A stretch of 64,000 nucleotides of DNA, from NCBI GenBank assembly GCA_015956445.1, contig WIUZ02000021.1, forward strand, positions 638,761 through 702,760, read 5' to 3'. Below, piece by piece: positions 1 through 12,014 of this stretch. A model generated the notes under the pieces. It saw only the letters and a program-made list of their open reading frames with translations. It made no database searches and was not told where the DNA came from. Each line of letters opens with the position of its first letter. Positions within the stretch are counted from its first letter, which is position 1. The translations under genes and the position numbers were made by a program. The DNA is from Thelephora terrestris (taxonomy: Eukaryota; Basidiomycota; Agaricomycetes; Thelephorales; Thelephoraceae).

Positions 1-498
1 GGGACTTGACCTATCCTCGGCGTAGGCAATCTGAGAGTAAAGGGAAGCCAAGTTGAAGAGAACCGCGCATCTCTCGTACACAATATTCGACAGAGATATT
101 GGTCTTGTGTTAGAGGACGCAAACGCCAGTGAATACGGGATCTCAAGCCCTATCTAATCATATGTGGCCTCAGTCCGAGCGGTCAATTAAAACAGAAGGC
201 GCCTACATCAGCAGGAAGCTTCGTCAAGATGAACACCAACTGAGCGTGGTAGCTAGATGGAGATTAGTCACGACGTAATCTTTGTTCGGATGGTCACACA
301 CTCGAGGAAGGGTTGGATGAGATCGACGTGGATGACGTCACTCAAGGTGCGCTTCCGAAAGGATTCCCATTGTTTGAAATCCCATTTGAAGGCGTCTGGA
401 TTGGAATCGGGGAGGTTGTCTTGAATGTACTTTCGAGCAGCCTGGGCGACGGGGATCACCGAGGTCTTCTTCAAAGGGAGCGCAAGTAGGTTTGACAT
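1..498 (-). CDS. BRO1-domain protein (Bro1/ALIX/Rim20-like), 5' part only
   Basis: The window holds the first 132 codons. I see three exons: 498-302, 252-207 and 153-1, joined by GT-AG introns at 301-253 and 206-154; the gene runs off the left edge. The start is the ATG at 498-496, just before the NLLALPLKKT motif typical of BRO1 domain N-termini. After splicing the protein reads through YHAQLVFILTKLPAD and then NIVYERCAVLFNLASLYSQ, both hallmark BRO1 stretches. Family knowledge: BRO1 proteins bind the ESCRT-III subunit Snf7 on endosomes and act in multivesicular-body sorting (Bro1, ALIX) or in pH signalling (Rim20/PalA). The part that would separate these lies outside the window. The gene is transcribed away from the RasGAP gene, so 499-1842 may be a shared upstream region. 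Confidence 0.88.
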
Positions 499-1842
499 CG
501 AAAGCACGATATCCCACGTGCAGGTACGAAAGCGTTCGTATTAAATCGGGTTGGCAGCAAGTCAGACGTTCGGATGTCGCCAACAAACTTGTGGCGCACC
601 AGGGCGAGTGGTGGTCGATGAGGCAGTGTATGAGAGGACGTTCGGCAAACCCCGATTGAACTTTGATCAAATAACCCTCGACGGTCGCGTCTCGGTCGCG
701 TCTTTGCTGAGGGCTGGAACGCGCTTGCCGGCCCGGTGCTCCACTGTATCTTGTAGTTTGCTGGCGGGAGTACCTTGGTGCGGGACTTTGTTCGGTTCTC
801 CAAACGGGCTACCGTCTGCTACCGTCCTCGTTTGGCGATTCACATACAGTCTCTCCTCAGTGGCAACCGTCACACTTCAAAGTGGCACTTCTGCAATCTA
901 ACAGCGCTCAGCAATGTTGATGCGCTGCCGATTCAGCACAGAACCGGTATCGCTATCAGGATTTTGTAAACTCCAGGTGAACTCCCACCAACATCCCAGC
1001 GTTTGAGCCGGAAACGTTCCACCTGTGAGGTAGTGCGAGGTCCCCACGGTAAGCAGTTCCCAATTACTGGTTAACCCCAAACCAACTGTTCTTGGACGCT
1101 AACGTTCACCACGAGGATGCACCGCAAACTCAATGACGCTCTCACTTCCGCGTTGCCTGAGCGTTTGCCATGGTAACCTCGGTTCCGTGCTGAATTCATG
1201 ATGCTGACAGACGGGCGTCCGTGGCATATTTGACACCAACCGCTGTGGTTCCCGGCTTTGTGGCCCTATATGGAACAGGATTTGTTCTCTTCGCAAGCGT
1301 CGTAACCTTTGGCAATGCCGAAGAGTGGCGCGCCGCGTGGTGATGTATCTGAAGTCGGTCTCAAACCGCAAGCATTTGTGCGATCAGTGACGCGAACGGC
1401 CGCCTGTGATATTTTGCCGGCCCATTTTTGTACCGATTTTTTTTCCAAAATTTTTTGGGTTGTGTACCGTAGTTTGTGAGCCCATAATTACCCATATCTT
1501 CATTTGCTGCGGGACCGTTATTTGGGGACCAGACCCTTCTTATTGTGGTGGCGTCCCATCGGGGGATGCCGAGGTTGCCATTTCGCTCTAGCGTTGAGCG
1601 GTTCGGATTAGTACCTTCGCTCTCGACCGCGTTTGTTGTATCACCATCCCTCACTCTATCTCTTCCCCCTCCCTTACTTCGTCGACTGTACTCTAACCCC
1701 CTGACAACCGCCGTCGCCTCCAAGTATCATATTCCCCGGATCCTCCCTTCGGTTTTGCCAGGCTGCAAAACGCCTTGTCTCTCATAGTTGACCTATACCA
1801 CATACCCGTCAACTTTGAAGATCACCCTTCCAACCCTCAATT
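499..1842. other. intergenic region between divergent BRO1 and RasGAP genes
   Basis: I find no supported gene here. Open frames at 551-901 and 1361-1723 overlap on both strands and resemble no family I know. A T-rich run lies near 1436-1460 and C/T-rich tracts at 1650-1690 and 1740-1770, as is common just upstream of fungal transcription starts. It probably contains both promoters. Confidence 0.5.
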
Positions 1843-4669
1843 ATGTCTACGTTTGCAGAACCCAACTCCCCAGGGAGCATGCGACGCCTCACCAACAGAA
1901 ATACGAACCGATACAGCGTCACCGCTCTGTTCAGTATGGCCGCTGAACAGGATGCGGACGTCGATGACGAACTAGCTAGAGGTGCATGCTCTTAATATCT
2001 TTTACTCGCCTTATGTACTCAGCTCTTTCCAGCCCAGAAGCGTTTGAGGGACCTCAAAGCCCGCATTTCTGCTCAATCCAAAAAGAATTTTGTACTTGAG
2101 CGTGATGTTCGTTTTCTCGATTCCCGAATAGCCTTGTTGATTCAGAACCGTATGGCCTTGGACGAAGTCAGTCCGACAAATCGATTTTTCGAGTCGGGGT
2201 GTCGTTACTCATCAACCCATCTAGCAAAACGAGGTCGAGCGACATCTCGAAGACGTTGATCCAGAAGAAGGCCATTTCCCCGACGACAGGAAAATCCAAC
2301 AGTACTCCAACCTCTTCTTCCTTCTACAATCAGAACCTCGTCATATCGCCGCCCTATGCCGTCTCGTCAGCTTATCCGAAATCGACACCCTCCTCCAGAC
2401 TGTCATGTTCACGCTATACGGAAATCAGTACGAAAGTCGCGAAGAACACTTGTTATTGACTATGTTTCAGTCAGTTTTGTCGGCTCAGTTCGAAACGGCT
2501 ACCGAGTTCGGCTCTCTGTTGCGAGCCAACACCCCCGTCTCCCGCATGATGACAACTTACACACGGCGTGGCCCTGGTCAAAGCTATCTGAAGAGTGTCC
2601 TAGCTGAGCGTATCAATAGTCTTATCGAACACAAGGACTTAAACCTGGAGATTAATCCTGTAAAGGCAAGTCGTCTTCTCAATTTAACGATGCCGTCAGC
2701 ACTCATTCATTAATACCCCACACCAGGTTTATGAACAGATGGTTAATCAGATTGAGGAGGAAACGGGTTCTCTCCCGCCAAATCTCCCCCGCGGAGTCCC
2801 GCCCGAAGTTGCCCAAGCCAACCCGGACGTCCAAGCGATCATCGCCCCACGGTTGACGATGCTCATGGAAATTGCGAATAGCTTCCTCATGACCATTATC
2901 GAGAGTATGGACAGCGTCCCTTACGGAATCAGGTGGATCTGCAAGCAGATCCGCAGTCTGACCAGGGTTCGGGGTCAATTGTTCTCCAGTCCATGGCTCT
3001 CTGACCTTGTTTTCTCGGTTACAGCGAAAGTATCCAGAGGCAACGGACTATGCTATCTGTTCACTTATTGGAGGATTCTTCTTTCTGCGATTCATCAATC
3101 CCGCAGTCGTCACACCGCAAGCGTATATGTTGGTCGATGGCGTTCCTGCGAAACACCCGAGGAGGACTTTGACGTTGGTAGGTTTTGGCTGCCTGTTCTA
3201 GTCGTAATAAGCAGCTGACCTGTCGTTTGTAGATTGCCAAAATGCTTCAAAATTTGGCGAACAAACCCTCCTATGCAAAGGAAGCCTACATGATCACTCT
3301 CAATCCCTTCGTCGAAAACAACAAAGCACGGATCAATCAGTTCTTGAACAACTTGTGCGAGGTTGGAGACTTCTACGATACACTCGAGGTTCGCAGTCGT
3401 GGCGTCGACCTTTCCCCTTCGAGCTAGTTGATTGACGGGATGATCCCAGATGGACCAATATATGGCACTTTCTAAGAAGGACCTTGTCATCCACATCACC
3501 CTCAACGAGCTGTACAATACACACTCTCTGATCCTACAACACATCGAAACGCTTGTGAGTAAATGTTCTCTTCAACCTCCCGGTCCACTTCTCACACTCT
3601 TTCTCAGTCTCCTAACGATAAGCAACACTTGCGTATCCTCACTGATGAACTCGGAGCCGCTCCTGCTCAAGTCCCCCGAAAGGAGAATCGCACACTCGAG
3701 CTCCAACTGTACAGCCGATGGGAGACACCCATCCAAGACATTCAGAGTGCTCTTATGGACTCAGTCTCCTCAAGTGATATGCTCTACATGGAGGCCAAAT
3801 CTATTTTTGTCCAACTCATTCGATCCCTGCCGCACGTCGCTGAGCGGAGGCCTTATAACCTAGCAGCGATCGCCGAACGCGCTGCTACCACCAAAGATGC
3901 CACACTTGTTCGTAAGGGTATCAAGGTGAAGGAGATGATACGAGAGCTGGAGGAGCAGAAAATTGTTGACAAAGCCGACGGCTACAAGTTGATGCAGGAG
4001 GAAGTGGCTGCTGAGCTGGTGCATCTTGGGAACCTCAAGGACAAGGTCATCCAGGAAACCAAATCCTTAGATGCCGTGTACAAGACCATCTGCGACCACA
4101 ACAACTACCTCCGTGGACAACTTGAGCAGTACAAGGCTTACCTCCAGAATGTTCGTCTGACCGCCTCGAAGGACAAGGGCTCCACGACTGCAGTCGGTGT
4201 CGTTACCGTTGGCGGAAAGGAAAAGAAACCTTCTAAACCTCAGGTTCTTGGCCCCTATCGTTTCACCCACGCGCAACTCGAAAAGGAAGGCATCATCGTT
4301 GAAAGTAACGTTCCAGATAATAGGTGAGTTCTACCATTCGTTACAAGGCTATAGGTGGACGGGTAACTGATCCGTGGATTTCGAATATCAGGCGTCCCAA
4401 CATTTACTTCAATATCACTTCGCCCACGCCTGGAACGTTTATTATTGCATTGCACTACAAAGGGAGAGAAAAGGCGATTCTTGAGATGGATCTCAACATT
4501 GACGATTTGTTGGAAAAGGTTGGTTGCCATCGCATCGCCGCTATGACCCCTCCACTAACATGTTCACTATCAGCAAAAGGACAACAAACATCTCCTTGAC
4601 CTCGAGTATGTTCAACTGAACGTACCAAAGGTGCTGGGGCTCCTCAAGAAAGTGTTTGCTAAGCGATAG
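1843..4669 (+). CDS. Ras GTPase-activating protein (RasGAP, IQGAP-like GAP domain with RasGAP C-terminal domain)
   Basis: Ten exons by my splicing: 1843-1981, 2033-2166, 2225-2665, 2727-2966, 3025-3177, 3233-3388, 3450-3554, 3608-4323, 4392-4518 and 4574-4669, giving 768 residues. The start is the ATG at 1843. The N-terminus (about 47-92) is a coiled-coil-like stretch with [20 protein letters not shown]. The GAP domain spans roughly 100-430: LLRANT carries the expected arginine finger (R191), YTRRGPGQ follows, and the RasGAP signature [12 protein letters not shown] is at 338-349. The C-terminal part (about 490-768) fits the RasGAP_C domain of IQGAP-like GAPs. The product should speed GTP hydrolysis on Ras at the cell cortex, like fission yeast Gap1. 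The fourth exon junction either uses a GC-AG intron after PVK or a GT-AG intron after NP; both stay in frame, and NPVKVYEQM fits the family better. Confidence 0.93.
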
Positions 4670-5218
4670 ATACCCCCTTTGCTCTTTGCCCAGTTTCCGC
4701 CCCCGCTACCTCACGGCAACCCCCCTCGGATTTATATCATCAGTTCATTCGGATTTTCGTGTCCATATTCTATGTTCTGCGGTTTTGCCGGAGCCCCTTC
4801 ATCAGGTATTAGATGGTTCTCTATTTGTTCCTTTATTCCTCCTCTCCTTTCTTTCCCCCTTACCTTTGATCCCTGTGAACTCATACCTTGACTGTATCGT
4901 ATACTCTATCGCGTAGCATGTACGGCTCGTTTACCTGACTGTTAATCTGTGCCAGTTGATTTCATCTCAAACGCGTGCTCTCTTCGGTCATAGCCACAGT
5001 TTGAGTTTCAGTTTGGCGCTCCGGGACTTAGAGACCGACGTCGGCTTACCGCTTCCGCCCAACCTGGGCGGAAGCAGTCTAATAAAACTCCATTCCCACT
5101 CTCCTTTCTGCCACCACCCCGGCCTTGACCTCTTTCGTTACGAATTCGGATGCCATCCTTTGCCCGAGCTGTGCGCCCTTGAAATCCCCCAAGTGTACAA
5201 ATCGCGCTCGGTTCTCAA

Positions 5219-7559
5219 ATGCTGCTCTCAGTTGCTCTGTTCGTCTCCTTAACTACCTTTCTTGGTTGCGTCGCGTCAAGTACGGATCCCAATCCAAATC
5301 ATGCAGCGGACGTGAGGAGGCCGCGCGGGCTTGCGCCCCGCCAGAATATTGCAGGGGTCAGGTTGGGTTCATCGAACAATACCTCGGGGTCAGGGATCAC
5401 CCGCCTCGTTTTGGCCAGTGATCAGAGGTGCGTTTTGAGCTATCCTACCCTACTTCGAGCGGCCTTCAATGCTCAGCTCGATGACAGCTCATATTATGCC
5501 ACCATTGCTGCGGGGAACATCACCTTCAGACTGGCGGTAGACACGGCGTCATCGGACACGCTTATCGCCTCGACCGACTGCGTGTCAAATGCCTGTCGCT
5601 CAATCCCAAAGTACCCACTGAAATATCAGAGCCCCACGTTCGTCTCTCTCAACGGAAACTCGACAACGTTCAACGTGAGCTACGCAGACGGAACTTGTGC
5701 GTGCAATTTTGATAGCGTCTACCGGCCCCCCATTTCATTTGTGATTCACCCCCTATATGCTGCAGTCTCGAGCGGGTATGTCGCTCGCGAGTCCGTGAGG
5801 GTTGCAAACCTTACTGTACCAGACCAAGCGTTCGGTAATGCCCCGTTCCTCCGCTGTCTTTTGGTCGATCAGCTGACTTCTGTTGGTTCAGGCGTTGTCA
5901 ACGAGACGACCGTCTCCTTTACCAACGAAATCAGTGGTATATTGGGCCTTGGCTTCCCTCGCCTGTCCCAGATTTATAACACCAGTGCGCACGGTAATGA
6001 TTTCCCTGCCACACGAGTCCCGAGAAGCAATTTCCTGACGTGAGGCATGATAGGAACTCCGTTCTTTTCGGCCTTGGCGCAGCGTGCGATCGTTGACTAT
6101 CCCATCTTTGGCATCTATCTTACACGCAATTATACGGGCACGCTCTCCCTTGGTCAGTCTATCAACACTATTGTCACGATAGCGAGAGCACTTACCAGCG
6201 GACCGCCATCAAAAGGTGCTATCGATTCGGGCGTCGTGAACAACATAAGCAACATCGAATGGCACGATGTCGTTCCTTTCGCACCTCAGGGTGCCTCCAA
6301 TAATGTGTCCAGCTATCTATATTGGGCGCTCCAGTTGTCCTCGATTTCCGTAAGTCTACGATCAGCACATAGCTTGAGCACGTCGCTAATTGGTTCTACA
6401 CAGGTAAACGGCACCAGCTTTACCCCTGTCCCCACATATCCGTCCGTCACCCCAGATATCGGCTCCCTTGCAATCCTTGATGTGTAAGTATTTTCGTTAC
6501 CCAGTAACGATCGCCACCAAATTTAGCGCAACTTCACTACAGGGGTACCCCTGGGATATATGGTCCCTACAATGACGTTTCAAATATTTATTCCCTTATA
6601 CCCGGTAGTAGGCTCGTGGATGAGGGTAAGTGCAAACGTCGTGTTTGGTTGACGGAGATTAACAAAACACAGGAGGGCAATGGGCGATTCCTTGCGACAC
6701 TCTGGTCACCATGTCGTTCTCATTCGGGTGAGGAATCTTGGCGTTGTTGCAGCCAAAAACGGTGGTCTAACGTCACCTACCCAAGGGGTCAAAACTTCAC
6801 ATTACAGCCAACTGATTACATGATTGGTCCCGCATCTGGAAACCCTAACATGTGCCTGACGTGGCCTCGTGCGAGCCCCCCTACCCCAGACGGCGTCGAC
6901 TGGCAACTGGGTACGTTTTGGACTGCTGTCATTGGATATGCGCTCATGCTCATTCCCTCCCAGGCTCCGCGTTTCTTCGTTCCGTATACAGTATCTATGA
7001 GTAAGTGTCCCTCACTTTCAGGGATCACCCCATTCAATAGTCTCTGGTCAGCTATGGTATCGATACGATGGAGCCCCCTATTATTGGGCTGTACCCCCTC
7101 AACAATCAAACAACCCTCCAGCAGAACTCTACCTTCCTCTCTTCATATTTCTCCCTCAATACCGCGACCATCGCCACAACACTTCCCAATTCATTACTCT
7201 CCCCGCCCTCCTACACAACCCCCCCTTACGCTTTCAATACCTCTGTCGTTGCTGAACCAGGGGAAATTGTATCATCCGAACTGGGAACGAGTACCTACTC
7301 GCCAATGTTCGGGACCGTGCCCACTCCCCAGCCGACAGCGATCCCGACAGTCAGTTTGACACCCAATGTGATCACGCTCCTCGTCACGAACCATAATAGC
7401 GTTTCGACGAGCGTAAGCACCGCGATGGATGACCAAGCCTCTCTAGGCGTTCCGTACGGGTGGACCAGCAGTGGGTCAATCGGACGATATACCGCACCAT
7501 CTTTGGTGACCACGGCTTCATTATTCTTGCTTTCGTTCGTCGTGTTTTCGATGTCATAG
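5219..7559 (+). CDS. secreted pepsin-like aspartic protease (family A1) with hydrophobic C-terminal tail
   Basis: Eleven exons: 5219-5427, 5488-5696, 5766-5834, 5892-5993, 6054-6349, 6404-6483, 6543-6625, 6673-6727, 6786-6910, 6964-7000 and 7052-7559, giving 590 residues. The start opens on a clear signal peptide (MLLSVALFVSLTTFLGCVAS). The first active-site loop is VDTASSD (catalytic D88), followed by YADGTFSSGYVARE. The second is LDVGTPG (D321). ILGLGFPRLSQIY and LGSAFLRSVYSIYD are further A1 landmarks. Both catalytic aspartates are kept, but the motifs are DTA and DVG rather than the textbook DTG; I recall this form from some basidiomycete members. A Ser/Thr/Pro-rich region follows, then a hydrophobic end (LVTTASLFLLSFVVFSMS), which suggests a GPI anchor at the membrane or wall. 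Nearby 4670-5218 holds no gene that I can support. Confidence 0.9.
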
Positions 7560-8429
7560 TGTGTCGCTCGCATATCCTTTCGTTTGGACTTCAGCAGTAC
7601 CGCTGGGACTTGCGTTTGTTTCATCGTTGTTCGCGTATATACATATACTGGACACTGGTTAAAAATGGAGGGCTGCAAATCCCCCGACTCTCGTGCTTCT
7701 CGCAAAAGTTACAACCGAGCCTCGATTGAAACCTTTGGGCATCACCAAAATGTACCGCAGCCATCCCTTCCCCAAAAACTCGCCGGGTTGGGCCAGGCTC
7801 TGGTCCTGGTCTGAAGAAGCCTTCTGTCCCCAAATTTCGCTGGGTACGGCCGCTTCAGTAGCAAGAGGTAAGTCGTGAGATATTTACCCACGCCGTGCAG
7901 TACCGCGGATTATGGACATGTCATCCCCCAATAGGGAGGAGATATGGAGGCCTCATGAGCGGAGGATGATCTGGAATGATCCCTCTGACTTGTTAAGAAA
8001 GGCATCCACTCATACCTACTGTGTTGGCATATGTCAAGAATGGGCACCAGATGGCTGACTTCCCCCATCAGGAAAAACCTCTGAGGCTACGCGACACTAG
8101 GCGAAGCTAGGCGAAACTATGTGATCCCGGGTCCATAGCTATAGCATAGCGGTCCTCCTAGCCCATCATTATTCGATAGCGAGCCGATAGCTATCCCATA
8201 TAGCACTCGTAGCGTCTCTTAGACCCCACTAGCATGGTCGTAGGTAAACTTGCTCTCGTGATTGCCATCCAGATGAGTTTTAAAATTTAAAACCAGTATA
8301 TTTGAGAGGGGGAACTCATGCAATGTACAAAGGAAATATACGTATATAAAAGATAATATAGGGTGGGTGTAAACCCTGCATAAAAAGGTGATATGCTCCA
8401 CCATATACGTGGCCAGACAAGTGTATGGT
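7560..8429. other. intergenic region with short degenerate repeats
   Basis: No supported gene. Between about 8085 and 8215 there are short repeated words such as CTAGGCGAA and GATAGC in direct and inverted forms. The stretch lies between the protease gene and the glyoxal oxidase remnant, whose 3' part may extend into it. Confidence 0.4.
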
Positions 8430-9040
8430 CGCAATCCAACTATTAGATGTGGCACGCCGGTAGAGCTCAACATACATGTTGGACTCAAACGGGTCATCAT
8501 CCTGCTGCAAAGTGGGATTGGGCCGATCGAGTGGCTCAGGGGTGATGTGTCGGCAGTTGCTGAAAGTGGGAATGAGCTCTCAGCTAGTTATCGACGGAAG
8601 GCCGGAACGGTTACCTCAGCCATAATCTGGCATGCCCCTGCCACCACAGAAGAGCATTTCAAGGTCGTTGTTATTCGCCAGGGTCAACGGGAGCATGGCG
8701 GCATCTCCAGAGGCAGGGTGGACTCGAATACTGCCACTGGGGGAGCAGGTATCACGTAAGGTGGAAGGATCCCATAGCATGGCGGAAACGTTGGCCTGGA
8801 TGGACGCCATAAATACGTGAGCGTTGGAATTGAGACCAGCGGTCCCGACCATAAACCACCTGGCGGGGCGAGTGATGGGAAGAACTCGGCAGTTGATCCC
8901 TGCGGCACCTCCCTCAGTCAACACGTTGGCATTTTCAACGAGAGCCAACAACGTTGATGATACAAACGGCATGGGCCCTGTCGTAGCTCTGGTAGGTACG
9001 TCGTATTGAGCCAAGTCACCACTGGGGTTCAAGGGGTAAA
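8430..9040 (-). pseudogene. glyoxal oxidase (copper radical oxidase, AA5_1) fragment
   Basis: Reading from 9032 downward, the translation matches the central part of glyoxal oxidases: AGLNSNAHVFMAS, then VHPASGDAAMLPLT, then EMLFCGGRGMPDYG. The family continues with Trp-Gly-Asn, but here the Trp codon position is TGA (8618-8616). The next exon in another frame has CRHITPEPLDRP and QQDDDP, also a family match. Known family members oxidise small aldehydes and supply hydrogen peroxide to lignin peroxidases outside the cell. The N-terminal part is missing and its place is taken by the copia segment that starts at about 9048. The in-frame stop and the loss of both ends make it a dead fragment. The match is to remembered family motifs, not to a search. 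Confidence 0.75.
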
Positions 9041-9047
9041 ATGCTCA

Positions 9048-10057
9048 TCAAACAGAACGGGACTTTGGGAATGGGTGGCATTTGATCTTTGCGAGCACAC
9101 AGACTTCGCAAAAACCAACGTCCCAGTCGTTGACTGTGATTCCTGCAAGGGTTCCCTTGTTGACAAGTTGGGCGATGGTGGAGGGTGAGACATGTGCGAG
9201 ACAACGGTGTAGGTCCATGAGGGATACCGTGGTAAGGGAGTGATTGCCTGGGAGCAGGTTAATACCATTCTTCAGGGCTTTGGTGGAACAAACACTCCAA
9301 AGGTCATTGTTGGATGGGATTCTCCCGACGACGTTGCCGTTCAATTGGTCGATGAGGCGGAGTTCCCCGTCTTCGATGAGGGTGGAATAACCGGCTTTGT
9401 CGACTCGGTTCAGGGAGATGAGGGTGAACGCAATGTTTGGAGCGTAGAGTACGTCGTGTAGGGTAGCTGAGGTGAAGGTATCTCCATTAGGGATTTGCAC
9501 CTGGACATTGCCCTTGCCAATCGCCTCGAAGATTTCATTGTTGGCAGCGCAGATTGGCTTGGGAGTGATGAACTCAAAGTCAGTGAAGGCGTCGATGTAT
9601 GGCAACATGTGGCATGTTGCTCCGCTGTCGTAGACCTCGAGGTGTTCCATTGGGTCACCACTAGCGGCGATTCCCGCGATTCCAATCGATGTGGTGGAAC
9701 TAAGAGCAAGGTTGACTTCAATGGGCTCGGCGGGTTGCGTGGCCTCCTGTGCGGCATTCGCACGCATCATCTGACACGTGTTACGTCCTCCTTGACCGTT
9801 TTGGTTCTGGGGACGATTTTGGCCTTGGTTTGAGTTCTGTGGGTTGCAAATGGGAAGCAGGTTAGACGCATGCTGCAGTCCTCCCTCGGATCGACAGTCC
9901 TTAAAGTCATGGGTATGGCGGTACTTGCACTTCTCGTTTGTACAGCGGTTGGGCTTCTTCTTGCCGCATTTCGAGGCTGAAGGTCCCTTCGGATTCGTGT
10001 AGAGTGCCACTGAGGTCAATGACCCTGGTGTGCCTCCATTCGTGATCTGCAGCTGTC
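9048..10057 (-). mobile_element. Ty1/copia retrotransposon fragment: gag end, protease, GAG pre-integrase domain
   Basis: One open frame of at least 323 codons. It begins inside gag with a Cys/His cluster (CTNEKCKYRHTHDFKDC), continues into a retropepsin site VYDSGATCHM, and ends in the GAG pre-integrase domain (LHRCLAHVSPSTI, then FCEVCVLAKIK). The frame stops at 9048, just where the integrase core should begin; reverse transcriptase and RNase H are absent. Upstream, the frame runs without an ATG into repeat B near 10052. Both ends are therefore broken and the copy cannot move by itself. It sits against the glyoxal oxidase remnant, probably the gene it inserted into or recombined with. Confidence 0.85.
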
Positions 10058-10221
10058 GTGCTCGCGGGTGGTGTAGTTTTATGTTCTATACAGAAGATAA
10101 CTAGACCCAGTTGGTTTGCTTAGAGACTAAGTGTATAGAAGCTAAGCAGGCTGGTTGAGTAGTCTATGAACGCGACTAACAACTCCACAGGGTGAGCAGG
10201 GTTCCTCTTTCCGGCTCTCGG
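10052..10221. repeat. repeat B, copy 1
   Basis: About 170 bp that recurs with few differences, same orientation, at 19983-20152. It starts in both places with GCTGTCGTGCTCG and ends with CCGGCTCTCGG. In this copy it directly adjoins the broken 5' end of the copia frame. Confidence 0.85.
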
Positions 10222-10682
10222 TGTGATGATTTCGCCGTTTTACCCACTTTAATTCCCTTTATTTAACGCCTCATCACCACTAAGTCAGTTGGTGCCCTGC
10301 CCTAAACACGGCGGTAAACTGTTTATTATGCAATATGCCCTATGCTTAACGACTCAAAGTCCAATACGTGGAACGTGCTACTAGTCAAGATACCCCAGAA
10401 GACCCGAGGTATAATACGTGAACATGTACCGGCGGACCTTCATAAGAAGATCCCCCCTACCTGGCCCTCCGTTGCCCCTGGACGACTAGTAGATATTCAG
10501 GCTACCGACAACAAGGGATGTATTAATAAGCAACGCGCGCTGACCTCTCGCAGAAGTCAACCGACTTATTAATCTGACCCTTGGATTGGACTTATGAAAA
10601 CCATTATGCTTTACGACTCATGGATCACACGCAATGAACAATATAGAAGATTCATTGGAAGCCAATAGTACAAAAGAGTTAT
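10222..10682. other. stretch without recognised gene
   Basis: I see no supported coding region. The open frame at 10342-10572 is short and resembles nothing I know. Confidence 0.35.
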
Positions 10683-11946
10683 CTAATCAATATCTCTTCG
10701 GATCCTTTGTACTACTTCCAACGCCGACCTCACCAACTCCTCATTCACCCAGTTCTGCTCCCGGATCTCGTTCGGGTCTACGTCCGATAGGTCGTCGTAA
10801 TCTGGAAGCTCTGTGTCAGAGTTCGGTTCGCTATCAGGAACGAACTCGGCATACGGATCATACTCCAGAGCAGGCCATTGACGGCGACTACCCCAAGGAG
10901 TAGATACGAACCCAGGACGAGGAGTGTCCCTACGGACGACTCCTATGTTCTGGTAGAACTCGTCGCTCCCGATCTCGATAACCTCATCATCAACGGGAAC
11001 CAACCTGTTCTCGTGACGAACCAACAGACGAGCAGGCGGCGACTCAGCCCGGTTAGGGATGATCGGCGACCCGGCCCGATGCAGAACCTCATCCCCTTCC
11101 TCTTCTTCGACTTGGACCTCCGGCTCGTTACACCTCCTCTGGAGATCCCGGACTTCTCCGGTCAACTCGGAGACACGACGAGTAAGGCGAACCTAAAGGA
11201 ATAGGGTTAGAAGATATCAAAAAACCTTCAACCCCTACCCCTTACCTTATCGTCCTCCAACTCTCCGGTCTTAGTGACCAGAGCCCGGACCAAGTCCTTA
11301 AGAGTGGTCACTTCTCCCTAAAGGAAATGTTGGGTTAGAAAAGTCAATTATCTCCCGACCCCACATTTACCTTCAGCAAATCAATATCAGCCCCCTGTCG
11401 AACAACGCTATCCTCTTGTCCATGAATAACCCCCTGCATATCCTCTTTCCAATTCTCCAAGGCTTCTATCTCTTCGCGACGACCATCGACTCGCTCATTA
11501 ACATGAGCTATCTCGTCCATCAACATAGACCCAACGTTACCCGTATGGATAACGCTAGCCTCCAACACGGAGTTGAAGGTCTCGTTGGTCTCGGTGACGA
11601 ACTCGACACCCCTATTGAGGAGTTCGGTCGCATAAGGGTTTGTCTCGATACGCGCCAACTTGCGCCGAGACACCCTACGAGAAGCCTGGATAAAATCCCT
11701 GAAACCTAAAAGGAGTTAGCTTGGTTTCCTAGATCGGAATTCGCAAGCAGGGCCCCCACCTAAATCAGAGAACCCCTCATTAGGGTCGGCGGTGGCGGTC
11801 CGGTCCATGACAGCTCCCAAAGTAGGATAAGGGCGGGACGGATCACGGCGGGCATGGGAGAAGCGGTCGATATTGTAATTGTTCTCCTGAACAGGAGAGT
11901 AGGAAGAAGAGCGACGAGTGGGATTGCGAGTAGAGGCACGAGGCAT
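10683..11946 (-). CDS. hypothetical acidic coiled-coil protein, four exons
   Basis: Four exons joined in frame by GT-AG introns: 11946-11760, 11705-11371, 11317-11246 and 11192-10683, giving 367 residues. The start is the first ATG; a TATATAA box lies about 60 bp upstream on the same strand. The N-terminus is basic and Ser/Arg-rich (MPRASTRNPTRRSSSYSP). The middle (about 90-200) is rich in Glu/Leu/Val/Asn and likely coiled coil; the last exon is strongly acidic with many Asp-Pro-Asp-Tyr words. I do not recognise a catalytic domain. The layout (short basic start, coiled coil, acidic C-terminus) resembles the gene at 16618-18221, without clear sequence identity. It lies between transposon fragments and may be element-borne. 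Confidence 0.6.
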
Positions 11947-12002
11947 GTTGACTATGTGTAACAAAGGTGGGTTTGTTGGAAGACCAGTCATCCAACCCCC
12001 TT

Positions 12003-12014
12003 TGGTTATATACC
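12003..12014 (-). promoter_or_regulatory. TATA box of the coiled-coil gene
   Basis: TATATAACC on the minus strand, about 60 bp before the ATG at 11946. Confidence 0.55.

Noticed and set aside
8085-8215. Short repeats considered as a CRISPR-like array
   Set aside because: The words are irregular, without equal spacers, and the host is a eukaryote.
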